DNA of 64,000 nucleotides. It comes from CBDEUK01 sp965250225. GTDB taxonomy: Bacteria > Pseudomonadota > Gammaproteobacteria > Eutrophobiales > Eutrophobiaceae. Below, piece after piece: positions 9,407 to 18,398 of this stretch. Positions within the stretch are counted from its first letter, which is position 1. Each line of letters begins with the position of its first letter. The stretch spans positions 58,730 through 122,729 of the forward strand of contig CBDFNQ010000025.1 in assembly GCA_965250225.1 (NCBI GenBank), written 5' to 3'. The notes below the pieces were generated by a model. It did not search any database, was not told the DNA's origin, and worked only from the letters and a program-made list of their open reading frames with translations. A program made the position numbers and the translations under genes.

Positions 9407-10549
9407 TTAACCCTCTTTCAAAAATTCTTTTGCTTGTTCAACCCAGTTATCCCGTGTAATGCGACCCTTAAAGTTAAGTTCTTCATCAAGTTTTTCGATA
9501 ACTTCTGGTGTGAAATCCGCTACCTGCTGAAAGCTGGTAATTCCAAGTCCGTCAAGCTTACCGACCAATACCGATCCCACACCTGAAATACGACTCAGAT
9601 CATCTTTGGTTGGTTTGTCCTCAGTTTTCGGCTCCGCTACTTTTACTTTTTTAGCTTCCGGTTCTTCAACCTTTGCTTCTTCTTTTATTTCTTCTACTTT
9701 TATTTCTTCTACTTTTGGTTCTTCAGTCTTTTTGGCAACTTTTTTCTTAGTGGCTTTTTTCTTAGTCTGCATCGTGGTTATTTTTTTCGCCTCTTTTACA
9801 ATCGGCGCACCAGATTCGTCTAATTCAACGAAATCATCGGAAGATCCTTCCTCACTAAGCTGCACACTTGCTGTACGCGCATCAAGAATCGCATCAGCTG
9901 CGCCTGTTGCGTACAAACGAATGGAACGAATCGCATCATCATTTGCAGGAATAATGTAATCGACATTATCAGGGCTGTTATTGCTATCAACAACAGCGAT
10001 GACAGGGATACCTAGTTTTTTTGCTTCATTCACTGCGATATATTCAAAACCAACATCGATGACAAACAAGGCATCTGGAATACCTGGCATATCTTTAATT
10101 CCAGACAGACTGCGTTCGAGTTTTTCCAATTCGCGTTTTTGTTGTAATTGTTCCTTTTTATTCAGGTGCTCCAATTTGCCCTCTTCCTGCATGGCTTCGA
10201 GATCTTTCAAACGATTGATAGATAGTTTCACTGTTTTAAAATTAGTCAGGGTACCACCAAGCCAACGGCGATTAATGTAGGGCATACCACAACGTTCAGC
10301 TTCTTCACGAATAATGTTCTGTGCTGCACGTTTGGTACCGACAAAAAGTATTTTCCCTCTACGAGCAGCCAAAGCACCGATGAAATTCATCGCATCGTTG
10401 TACATTGGCAACGTTTTTTCCAGATTAATGATGTGAATTTTATTACGTTGTCCGAATAAATAAGGACCCATTTTGGGATTCCAATAACGGGTTTGATGCC
10501 CGAAATGGACACCAGCTTCTAACATATCACGCATAGTGACATTTGACAT
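9407..10549 (-). CDS. rpsB: Ribosomal protein S2 with C-terminal helix-hairpin-helix tail
   Basis: 380 aa, against about 240 in E. coli. Residues 1-255 are an ordinary S2 (MSNVTMRDMLEAGVHFGH, RWLGGTLTNFKT, DVGFEYIAVNEAKKLGIPV). Residues about 256-315 are a Lys/Glu/Ala/Val-rich low-complexity linker, and about 316-380 form a helix-hairpin-helix-like domain (LSRISGVGSVLVGKLDGLGI ... ELNFKGRI). The ATG at 10549 is chosen over an in-frame upstream start at 10603 because AGGAGAT lies just before it and S2 alignments begin here. S2 helps recruit S1 and mRNA to the 30S subunit; the role of the tail is unknown to me. Confidence 0.96.
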   Translation of the reverse strand: MSNVTMRDMLEAGVHFGHQTRYWNPKMGPYLFGQRNKIHIINLEKTLPMYNDAMNFIGALAARRGKILFVGTKRAAQNIIREEAERCGMPYINRRWLGGTLTNFKTVKLSINRLKDLEAMQEEGKLEHLNKKEQLQQKRELEKLERSLSGIKDMPGIPDALFVIDVGFEYIAVNEAKKLGIPVIAVVDSNNSPDNVDYIIPANDDAIRSIRLYATGAADAILDARTASVQLSEEGSSDDFVELDESGAPIVKEAKKITTMQTKKKATKKKVAKKTEEPKVEEIKVEEIKEEAKVEEPEAKKVKVAEPKTEDKPTKDDLSRISGVGSVLVGKLDGLGITSFQQVADFTPEVIEKLDEELNFKGRITRDNWVEQAKEFLKEG

Positions 10550-10748
10550 TGTAATATCTCCTGTTAGGGTTTTTGCCTCTGCACCCCCCATATAACAACC
10601 CATTTAATGACAGTTATTCAATCATTTAGGGCACCCCATATACGGTTCGAGTGTGCATGTGACGTTTGGTTTGTGTAAACTGCGGGCGCTTTATACCATA
10701 CCAGGCATACAACAACAATCGCTAAGAGCTTTATGAACAATAATTGCC

Positions 10749-11516
10749 ATGACTATTACCATTAAAACATCGGAAGATATCGAAAAAATGCGAACAGCAG
10801 GAAAGCTGGCCGCTGATGTATTGATCATGATCGAGCCTCACGTAAAAGCTGGTATCAGCACCGATAAGCTAGACAAAATTTGTCATGACTACATTGTTAA
10901 TGAGCAACAAGCCATCCCTGCCCCATTGAATTATCACGGTTTTCCAAAATCCATTTGCACCTCGGTGAATCATGTCGTCTGTCATGGCATACCTAGCTAT
11001 AAGCGATTGAAAGATAAAGATATTATAAACATTGATGTCACTGTGATAAAAGATGGATTCCACGGTGATACCAGTAAAATGTTCTATGTAGGCGAACCGT
11101 CTATTCGAGCCAGACGATTAGTAGAAATCACCCAGGAATGCATGTACAAAGGCATCAAACTGGTTCGTCCCGGCTGCCAGCTCGGTGATATTGGTCATGT
11201 GATCCAGGAACATGCCCAAGCACAAAATTTCTCTGTCGTCCGCGAATATTGTGGTCATGGAATCGGTGAAGTTTTCCACGAAGAGCCCCAGGTGCTTCAT
11301 TACGGCCAGAAAGGTACAGGAATCGTGCTTGAACAAGGTATGACCTTCACCATTGAGCCGATGATCAATGTCGGTAAACGCCATGTTAAACTGCTACCCG
11401 ACGATTGGACCGTCATCACTAAAGACAGAGCGCTCTCCGCTCAATGGGAACACACAATCCTGGTGACCGATGACGGCTATGAAGTGCTAACCCAACGCCC
11501 CGAAGAAATCTTTTAG
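10749..11516 (+). CDS. map: Methionine aminopeptidase type I
   Basis: 255 aa. The metal ligands are in place: the two aspartates in NIDVTVIKDGFHGDTSKMF, the histidine in YCGHGIGEVFHEEP, the glutamate in FTIEPMI and the last glutamate in AQWEHTILVT. It removes N-terminal Met from nascent proteins. It is divergent from rpsB across a 199-bp region that must hold promoters for both, and is followed 12 bp later by glnD. Confidence 0.97.
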   Translation: MTITIKTSEDIEKMRTAGKLAADVLIMIEPHVKAGISTDKLDKICHDYIVNEQQAIPAPLNYHGFPKSICTSVNHVVCHGIPSYKRLKDKDIINIDVTVIKDGFHGDTSKMFYVGEPSIRARRLVEITQECMYKGIKLVRPGCQLGDIGHVIQEHAQAQNFSVVREYCGHGIGEVFHEEPQVLHYGQKGTGIVLEQGMTFTIEPMINVGKRHVKLLPDDWTVITKDRALSAQWEHTILVTDDGYEVLTQRPEEIF

Positions 11517-11528
11517 TCTCCTGAATTT

Positions 11529-14186
11529 ATGGTCACCAATCTTAACTCAGATCTACTTTTATTTGATGAGAATACCTTTGTTGGCGCACTGGCCAAAAGT
11601 AAAAACATTATCCCAATATTCAAAGAGACATTGGCAAACGGACGGGCTCATCTGAAACAAGAATTTGAATCCAATTGTTCAAGCCGTGAACTGGTGACAA
11701 GTCATGCCTGTCTGGTCGATCATATTTTAATTCATGCCTGGCAACATTGTATTTCTCTACCTAAATTAACTCTGGTAGCCGTTGGCGGTTATGGTCGGGG
11801 TGAGCTCTGTCCTGCATCAGACATTGATCTTTTACTCTTACATAATCTCCGGATGAACCCGGAACAACGCAAACAGGTTGGATCTTTTCTTACCATGTTA
11901 TGGGACATAGGACTTGAGGTTGGACACAGCGTTCGCACAATAAAAGATTGTGTTTCGGAATCCAAAGCCGATGTCACCGTCACCACTAATATGCTTGAAT
12001 CGCGTTTACTTGTTGGCGATCAAGACCTCTATGAAAAGATGCGTAAACAGACCGGACCAAAAAAAATCTGGCCCACGCGAAAATATTTTGAAGCCAAACT
12101 GGAAGAACAACGGGCACGACATAAAAAATTCAGTAACAGTGAATCCAATCTTGAACCCAATATTAAAGAAGGACCCGGTGGCTTACGAGATATTCAAATG
12201 ATCAGCTGGGTAGCAAAGCGACATTTTGGCGCCGAGCGTTCACGTGAATTAGTAGAACATGGTTTTTTGACGGAAGAAGAATACGAAACATTAAACTCCG
12301 GCAGAGAATTTTTATGGCGTATTCGCTGTGCTCTACATTTCCACACAGACAGAAGGGAAGATAGATTGCTGTTTGAGCACCAAACCATACTGGCTGAAAT
12401 ATTTGGTTGTTCAGAAAAAAATAATGTCGGTGTTGAAAAATTCATGCGGCTTTATTATACAACCATTCTTGAATTGTCTCGACTCAACGAGATGCTGTTA
12501 CAACATTTTGAAGAAGACATAATTTATGCCCGGCGTCGCGAAAAAATAAATATTATAAATAATCGTTTTCAAACCCGTAATGATTTTATTGAAGTAAAGA
12601 ATGAGTTTATTTTTCAACGATATCCTTTTGCATTGTTAGAAATATTTTTACTCATTCAGCAAAACCCAAAAATAAAAGGTGTTCGCGCCAATACTGTTCG
12701 GTTAATTCGAAATAATATTGATTTAATTGATAATGATTTTAGAAAAGATATTCGCAACAAAAGTCTTTTCATGGAGATCATGCAACAGTTGCGCTGGGTT
12801 GGACATGAATTACGTCGAATGCAGCGTTATGGCATTCTGGGAAAATACATACCAGCCTTTGGCAAGATCCAGGGGCTGATGCAATTCGATCTGTTTCACA
12901 TTTACACTGTTGAACAGCATAGTCTTTTTGTTGTTCGCAATTTACGTCTTTCCAGCCTGGAAAAAACAAAAGAAAAATTTCCTCTTTCATATGAAACGAT
13001 GCAAAAAATATATAAACCGGTTTTATTATATCTTGCCGGTTTATTCCATGATATCGCTAAGGGCAGAGAAGGTGACCATTCTACATTAGGCGCCGTAGAT
13101 GCTTATGGATTTTGTATTGAACATGGTTTGAGTGAAACAGACTCCAGGCTGGTATCATGGCTGGTCGAAAACCACCTGACTATGGCACGTGTTTCACAGA
13201 GAGAAGATATCGATGACATCAACGTCATCAATAATTTTGCTACTTTTATTAGCGATCGTTCACGCCTGTATTATCTTTATTTACTGACGGTTGCCGATAT
13301 CTGTGGCACCAATCCAAAGCTCTGGAACAGTTGGAAAGCGTCGTTACTGGAAAAATTATATCAAAATACACAACGTGCATTGCGTCGAGGCCTTGAAAAA
13401 CCGATCGACATGAATCATCGTTTAAAAGAAATTAAATCCACTTCCCGTGCATTATTAAGCATTAAAAAAGATAATCAAATCAATATTGACAATATCTGGG
13501 ATACATTGAGTGATGATTTTTTCTTACGTCATAACCCGGATGAAATTGCAAGAAAAACAAAAAAAATTGCTACTCATAAAAACCTTAAAGAACCTCTCGT
13601 TGATGTAAGAAGCAAAACTGAACGCGGTGGTAGTGAGATTTTCATATACATGCCGAATCAGGATAATATTTTTGCTACAAGCACGCGAGTAATGAACCAA
13701 CTTGGAATGGATATTCTGGATGCTAAGATTATCCTCACAAAAAATGATTACGTACTGAATAGTTATATTGTTCTAGATCAAGATGGTCAATTTATCAAAG
13801 GTAGCACACGGAAAAAAGAAATTATTGCTGCATTGAAGGAAGGCTTAAACAATCTCGACGTTGTATCTTCCAGGATATCAAAAATTGATAATCGAAAACT
13901 AATACATTTCCAAACGCCTACCACCATTCATTTTTCAGTTGACGAACAGAGCAGCTGGAACATAATGGAAATCATCACAACTGATTATCCGGGGCTGTTG
14001 TCAAAAATTGGCATTGCTTTTCAATATTGCCGTGTACATTTGCATGGCGCCAAGATTGCTACTTATGGCGAACGGGTAGAAGATATATTTTACATTACTG
14101 ATATGGATAAGAAGGTAATAACCGAACAGGCAAAATTTGAATGCCTTACAGATACTATCACTGAAAGTCTTTCAATTAACGACTAG
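11529..14186 (+). CDS. glnD: GlnD, bifunctional PII uridylyltransferase/uridylyl-removing enzyme
   Basis: 885 aa, normal length. Nucleotidyltransferase motif GGYGRGELCPASDIDLLLL at about residue 86, PII-UR domain in the middle, HD phosphohydrolase motif (GLFHDIAKGREGDHS) near residue 505 and two C-terminal ACT domains (from about 700 and 813) that sense glutamine. It uridylylates or deuridylylates PII to control nitrogen assimilation. Local base composition is more AT-rich than in map, but no break is visible. Confidence 0.96.
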   Translation: MVTNLNSDLLLFDENTFVGALAKSKNIIPIFKETLANGRAHLKQEFESNCSSRELVTSHACLVDHILIHAWQHCISLPKLTLVAVGGYGRGELCPASDIDLLLLHNLRMNPEQRKQVGSFLTMLWDIGLEVGHSVRTIKDCVSESKADVTVTTNMLESRLLVGDQDLYEKMRKQTGPKKIWPTRKYFEAKLEEQRARHKKFSNSESNLEPNIKEGPGGLRDIQMISWVAKRHFGAERSRELVEHGFLTEEEYETLNSGREFLWRIRCALHFHTDRREDRLLFEHQTILAEIFGCSEKNNVGVEKFMRLYYTTILELSRLNEMLLQHFEEDIIYARRREKINIINNRFQTRNDFIEVKNEFIFQRYPFALLEIFLLIQQNPKIKGVRANTVRLIRNNIDLIDNDFRKDIRNKSLFMEIMQQLRWVGHELRRMQRYGILGKYIPAFGKIQGLMQFDLFHIYTVEQHSLFVVRNLRLSSLEKTKEKFPLSYETMQKIYKPVLLYLAGLFHDIAKGREGDHSTLGAVDAYGFCIEHGLSETDSRLVSWLVENHLTMARVSQREDIDDINVINNFATFISDRSRLYYLYLLTVADICGTNPKLWNSWKASLLEKLYQNTQRALRRGLEKPIDMNHRLKEIKSTSRALLSIKKDNQINIDNIWDTLSDDFFLRHNPDEIARKTKKIATHKNLKEPLVDVRSKTERGGSEIFIYMPNQDNIFATSTRVMNQLGMDILDAKIILTKNDYVLNSYIVLDQDGQFIKGSTRKKEIIAALKEGLNNLDVVSSRISKIDNRKLIHFQTPTTIHFSVDEQSSWNIMEIITTDYPGLLSKIGIAFQYCRVHLHGAKIATYGERVEDIFYITDMDKKVITEQAKFECLTDTITESLSIND

Positions 14187-14194
14187 TATTTTTT

Positions 14195-14878
14195 ATGTCT
14201 TCTCCACCAGACAACGTTGATGAACTTATGCAGCGTGCATCGTCTCTCTCGGGAAAAACGTTAATTGATATTGCGTCTTTTCATAGAATTCCTATGCCTA
14301 AAGACTTTAAAAAAGAAAAAGGTTGGGTCGGTGAATTATTAGAAATCGCACTCGGAGCCACCGCCAGAAATCTCCCGGAACCTGATTTCCAGTTACTTGG
14401 TATCGAACTAAAAACCATTCCCTTATCGAAACATAAACGACCAAAAGAATCTACTTTTGTCTGCACTGCACCCTTAAATAGGCCTGTTGCTGATAGTTGG
14501 GAAACATCAACCGTCAAAAAAAAACTAAATCAGGTTTTGTGGTTGCCGATTGAAGCAGACCACGCTATTCCTATTACGCAACGCAAAATCGGCAATGCAC
14601 TATTGTGGTCTCCGAATAAAGAACAGGAAATGATCTTAAAGAATGACTGGTTAGAAATTATCGAACGTATTTCCCTTGGCGAACTGGAAACCATCAGCGC
14701 TTCACTCGGACAATATTTACAAATCAGACCCAAAGCTGCTAATGCAAAGTCTTTATGTGAAAGCATAGATAACGAAGGCAACAAAATATTGACTCTTCCG
14801 AGAGGATTCTATTTGCGCACAGAATTTACCCGACAGATCCTCAATCAACATTATCACGCACTATCAACGGCAAGTTAA
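14195..14878 (+). CDS. mutH: MutH, GATC-specific mismatch-repair endonuclease
   Basis: 227 aa, the family length. The catalytic D-x6-E-x-K arrangement is visible in DFQLLGIELKT (D, E and K of the Sau3AI/MutH fold), and the downstream KHKRPKESTF and LPRGFYLRTEFT blocks fit MutH. It nicks the unmethylated strand at hemimethylated GATC after MutS/MutL activation, so a Dam methylase is expected elsewhere in the genome. It lies nine bases after glnD and is probably co-transcribed. Confidence 0.94.
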   Translation: MSSPPDNVDELMQRASSLSGKTLIDIASFHRIPMPKDFKKEKGWVGELLEIALGATARNLPEPDFQLLGIELKTIPLSKHKRPKESTFVCTAPLNRPVADSWETSTVKKKLNQVLWLPIEADHAIPITQRKIGNALLWSPNKEQEMILKNDWLEIIERISLGELETISASLGQYLQIRPKAANAKSLCESIDNEGNKILTLPRGFYLRTEFTRQILNQHYHALSTAS

Positions 14879-15110
14879 CTGCCAGTCAACCATGCAGCAC
14901 TATTTATATTCAAATCGTTTATCGATTGCCTCGATGATGGATAGGAACGATAATCAAGATATCTATTAATATACAATAAGTTATATTTATATAAAAACAA
15001 TAATCGGGATATAGTCGGTGGCCCCTCCCCATATAATTGGTTCATTCAACTAACTAGGGCGCCTCATGTGATCGAAGTAGCATTCATATATATGTGGAAT
15101 ATTTAATAAG

Positions 15111-15137
15111 GTTAGTTACTTAATATTAAGTACTAAC
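15111..15137. promoter_or_regulatory. Near-perfect palindrome in the mutH-pssA-like gap
   Basis: Arms GTTAGT-ACTTAAT and ATTAAGT-ACTAAC form a 13-bp inverted repeat with one extra T in the left arm. It lies between the convergent mutH and CDP-alcohol phosphatidyltransferase genes, in a 284-bp AT-rich gap (14879-15162) where I see no gene. There is no T-run, so an intrinsic terminator is possible but not clear; a protein-binding site or cruciform is the alternative. Confidence 0.4.
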
Positions 15138-15162
15138 TAACGAAATGTTATCGCACTTATTT

Positions 15163-15819
15163 TCACAAAAGCTTCCAACCATAGATAACTGTCATACCAA
15201 GAGTGTAGGCAGCGAGAATGAGAACATTGACCGGATTTCCAGAAAATTTTGGTGTTTTGATTTGTGATACATTCAAGGCCGCAAGTCCTAGGCCGCTGGC
15301 ATAGAAAATTACAGAAAAAATTCCTTCACTAAAATTACCTTCAAATAAGAATATAAAAACGAGTATTATATTGTTGTTATCAAGAGCCAATCCTGTGTAT
15401 TTTGATCCTCCAGCAAGACCGAACGTACTAAAATAACTTAACCTCATGGCACTAGCGGCAAGCATTAGAAATGCTCCAGGTAGAAATATTGCGTCGAATT
15501 TCCCATAACTCAAAAGAAGAATGGCAGGAGTGACACCATAACTGACGATGTCTATTAGTACATCAAGTTGACCTCCAAAAATTCGGTCTTTACCAGTCCG
15601 CCCTTTCATCCTGCGTGCAATGAGTCCATCGGCCCAATCAAAAGCAACGGCCCAGATCATTCCAATCATTGCAGCGGAGTAAATACCTAAAATACTGTAG
15701 TAAATAGCAAGTGTTGTGCAAGCCAATCCTGCAAGTGAACAGATGTTGGGAAGATCTTTGACATAGGAAAGAATGGAGTTGATCTGGGTCTCTTGAGGTG
15801 TGGAGTTTTTTGTTGTCAT
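15163..15819 (-). CDS. CDP-alcohol phosphatidyltransferase family protein
   Basis: 218 aa, with several hydrophobic segments. The active-site signature of the family is present as DWADGLIARR...FGGQLDVLID (DG-xx-AR ... G-xxx-D-xxx-D), with about 12 rather than 8 residues between AR and G, as in some phosphatidylserine/inositol-type synthases. It should transfer a phosphatidyl or phospho-alcohol group between a CDP-linked donor and an alcohol in the inner membrane. The substrate cannot be read from sequence. It is divergent from a frameshifted cytidylyltransferase, which would make a CDP-alcohol for this kind of enzyme. Confidence 0.8.
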   Translation of the reverse strand: MTTKNSTPQETQINSILSYVKDLPNICSLAGLACTTLAIYYSILGIYSAAMIGMIWAVAFDWADGLIARRMKGRTGKDRIFGGQLDVLIDIVSYGVTPAILLLSYGKFDAIFLPGAFLMLAASAMRLSYFSTFGLAGGSKYTGLALDNNNIILVFIFLFEGNFSEGIFSVIFYASGLGLAALNVSQIKTPKFSGNPVNVLILAAYTLGMTVIYGWKLL

Positions 15820-15932
15820 TGCAAGCCCTATAAATAATATATCAAGATTTTGTTAGAATATTGTGAAGCTTGAAAAAAGCCGTGGTAGGATAGCAGCTAA
15901 AATAACTTTAACCTAAGGATTTAGATTAAATA

Positions 15933-16375
15933 ATGCTTGTATATACGGTTGGTACTTGGGATTTGTTGCATGTGGGTCACCTTGCCTTGCTAGAACACTG
16001 CAAAACCTTAGGTGATGTTGTTCGGTTGGTGTTGCTTCCAATGAAGTAGTAAACCTTTATAAGCCTAATACCCCTGTTATTCCTCTCAAGCAACGAGCGA
16101 AAATGCTGGCGGCTTTGCGATGTATTGATATTGTACGGCCTTACCATGAGCTTGAATATGTATCTGCTTGTAAGGTATTGAATGTCGATATTTTCGTGAT
16201 TGGTGAAGATTGGGGGAGAAAACCCCACAATCTTGAGGTGGAATCCTATTTAAAAGCAGCAGGGAAACAGATTATTCAAGTTCGCTATAACCCCCAAACC
16301 TCTTCCACGAAAATAAAGCAAAGGGTCATCACCCAATCCCGTACAGATATGTATATCTCACGACCAGCTGCATAA
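15933..16375 (+). pseudogene. Cytidylyltransferase (TagD-like), frameshifted
   Basis: The first frame gives MLVYTVGTWDLLHVGHLALL, including the HxGH nucleotidyl-transfer motif, and then runs into stop codons. Near 16022-16024 the reading jumps by one base and continues as VGVASNEVVNLYKPNTPVIP ... GEDWGRKPHNLEVE and a degenerate form of the C-terminal RTEGISTT motif (here NPQTSSTKIKQ). Together this is a full glycerol-3-phosphate-cytidylyltransferase-like domain. It is either a recent pseudogene or a one-base sequencing error. Such enzymes make CDP-glycerol, CDP-ribitol or CDP-ethanolamine-like donors. Confidence 0.8.
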
Positions 16376-16447
16376 AAATACTACAAACATCTAGGTGAAT
16401 AATTAGCATCAATCGCATGCACCTAGATTGCCGAAAGCAGAGACATA

Positions 16448-17090
16448 CTAGTATCGATCTACTGCACGTTGGATGAGAACTTCATCAATGAGTCCATACT
16501 CCACGGCCTCTTGCCCACCCATGAAATGGTCTCGTTCTGTATCAGCATGGATCTGCTTTCTTTTTTGTCCTGTATGTTTGGCCATGTTCTTGTCAAGTTG
16601 CTTACGGTTTCTCAGGATCTCCTTTGCATGAATTGCCATGTTTGTTGCCTGTCCATCGATACCCCCCTGAGGTTGATGCAACACGATCCGTGAATTTGGC
16701 TGGCAGTATCGTTTCCCCGGTGCACCACCTGCAAGCAGTAACGATCCCATACCGGCAACCTCACCGATGCACAGGGTTATTGATGTCTGATCCAATGAAC
16801 TGCATGGTGTCATAGATCGCCATCCCTGCGCTTATTGGGCCGCCGGTGGAATTGAGATAGAGATGGATGTCTTTATCAGGATTTTCAGACTCCAGGTAAA
16901 GCAACTGGGCAACTATCAGATTAGCGGTCTCGTCCAGGAGTGGACCCACCAGGAAAATGACGCGTTCCTTAAGCAGTCGGGAGTAAATATCATAGGCGTG
17001 TTCCCCCCGCGCAGTAATCTCTATGACCGTTGGTATCAGGTCAAGTGCCCGGATGTCGGTGCAGTTTGGTTTATATTGGAACTCAGCCAT
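16448..17090 (-). pseudogene. ClpP-like protease, frameshifted and lacking the catalytic serine
   Basis: Frame one covers the ClpP N-terminal half (LIPTVIEITARGEHAYDIYS ... LYLNSTGGPISAGMAIYDTM) and ends at 16761. One extra A near 16780 shifts the frame; frame two continues ITLCIGEVAGMGSLLLAGG ... HQPQGGIDGQA ... ERDHFMGGQEAVEYGLID. The nucleophile position, normally the S of ASMG, reads AGMG, so the Ser is Gly, while the His and Asp of the triad remain. No tig or clpX lies next to it, so this is probably a decaying extra copy, not the housekeeping clpP. Confidence 0.88.
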
Positions 17091-17476
17091 TAATTACTAT
17101 TCCAACGTTTAATTGATAATATCCTAGCACTAATGAGGGTGAAGCTTCATAAACTGACATTACAGATAGATTTCATTATTAAATACATCGACTATGAACA
17201 ATAACCAACAACTCAGAGACTACATGGTTCAGCTCAGATCTGGTTATCGATTCTTTTTTCCCATCATGGAGTAATTTCATTCTATTATTTATCTAGATAA
17301 ATTCACGTATAAGCACATGTTGTACGGAGTACTTATTGGAAGTCAATCAGTCTGATTAAGTCTTTATAAACACAGGTTGCCATGGTGTTTAACCCTTGGG
17401 GGGAGCAATATATTCGTGCATGTCCAGTAGCGAGTTGGCAATGGCGATAAAGGACGAAAAACGAGGCAATCATTGA

Positions 17477-17647
17477 ATGACGAGTTTTGGAAAATTACTG
17501 AAAAAATTCGGCCTGCTATTTTGCCGGTTAGGAATTCATGACTTCCATGTGATTGACATCAACTTTACTTATGGCGCAAGCGGCAATATCGAAAAGATAC
17601 AGTGTCAACGTTGTAGTCTCGTTGTCACACGAACAGCCCAAGATTAA
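17477..17647 (+). CDS. Small CxxC protein, unrecognised
   Basis: 56 aa, starting at ATG (MTSFGKLLKKFGLLFCRLGI) and ending QCQRCSLVVTRTAQD. The pattern C-x3-H ... CxRC with the HDFHVIDINFTYG segment resembles small phage and prophage proteins of unknown function that end in a half zinc ribbon; I recall a similar pattern in phage DUF1660-like proteins but cannot verify it. No obvious operon partner. It may be a surviving small gene in a decayed region or a fragment. Confidence 0.4.
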   Translation: MTSFGKLLKKFGLLFCRLGIHDFHVIDINFTYGASGNIEKIQCQRCSLVVTRTAQD

Positions 17648-17659
17648 CGGATACACCCT

Positions 17660-17944
17660 TTAAGTGTGGTTAACCCCTCTTCCTTCAGCGAGAGTATTTA
17701 CATATATTCGATCTAATCCAGCGATTTCCAGGACAGCATCTGCAGTGAGACTGGATGTGATTTGGTTCTCTACAGTGAAACTTTTTCCTGTAATAAGGCC
17801 GTACCAAATTTCGTTTTCATTCGATCCATGTCGTGCAATATAACCACCTTTTGTCAGCAAGATCTTTTTGATTTCTTCGGTGAGTACTGATAACAGTTCT
17901 ATTTTCTGCGGATGGATTTTGCGATTGGCGCAATGACTTCCTCT
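17660..17944 (-). pseudogene. HicA-like toxin remnant
   Basis: The minus-strand open frame lacks a usual start codon in its 5' part and reads KIELLSVLTEEIKKILLTKG, GYIARHGSNENEIWYG and TADAVLEIAGLD. This matches the pattern of one HicA-family subtype (RHG-x3-EIWY ... TANAILKQAGL). Just upstream, a GTG with an AGGAGAT ribosome-binding site begins a short, apparently frameshifted ORF ending VIAPIAKSIRRK, which may be what is left of a partner gene. The family assignment is by remembered pattern, so it is tentative. Confidence 0.4.
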
Positions 17945-18398
17945 TCATTTTCCGTTGTTACTTCCCCCAACAACTTAAACTAGCCACGATATCTCCTCAA
18001 ATAAACAAACGGTGCGTTGCGGATTGATAATACAGCTATCCACTCGATCCATGTAAATCACTCAACCGTTGAGAATAGTAGGCAGTATTGCTCAATTCCG
18101 CTGATGCGCTCACACACGCTGGTCTTTTTTACAAGTCCTTTGCTACCTATCATTACACCCACCTGACAGGCTGCTCTCAGTATGTACCAGACAGTCACTG
18201 CCAATAATTAAACTAATCTGCCCCCAGTATCGAGCCTCATGAGCTTCTCCCCGAACTTCCGCTTTCAGAATTAACCAATCGATACTAGATATCTCAAAGT
18301 GGCAAATAATTTGCCGACGCCTTCCAAAATAAATTAGGATTCGGTAATGTGAATATTGAGAAACGTAGTAAAACCCAGAGAAACCTAGACTCCAAGGC

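Larger units (their letters stand above)
17091..18398. other. Gene-poor, decayed intergenic region
   Basis: About 1.3 kb with no intact gene of normal size. It holds only the 56-codon ORF at 17477 and a HicA-like remnant at 17660-17944 (both listed separately); reading frames elsewhere are short and show no family I recognise. A longer minus-strand frame at 18143-18460 overlaps the start of dusA and looks non-coding. With the frameshifted clpP and cytidylyltransferase on its left, the stretch looks like a graveyard of former accessory genes. Confidence 0.55.

Noticed and set aside
10604..10748. Riboswitch or structured S2 leader between rpsB and map
   Set aside because: An autoregulatory rpsB leader is plausible from E. 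coli, but I cannot fold a convincing structure by eye, so no feature is claimed.
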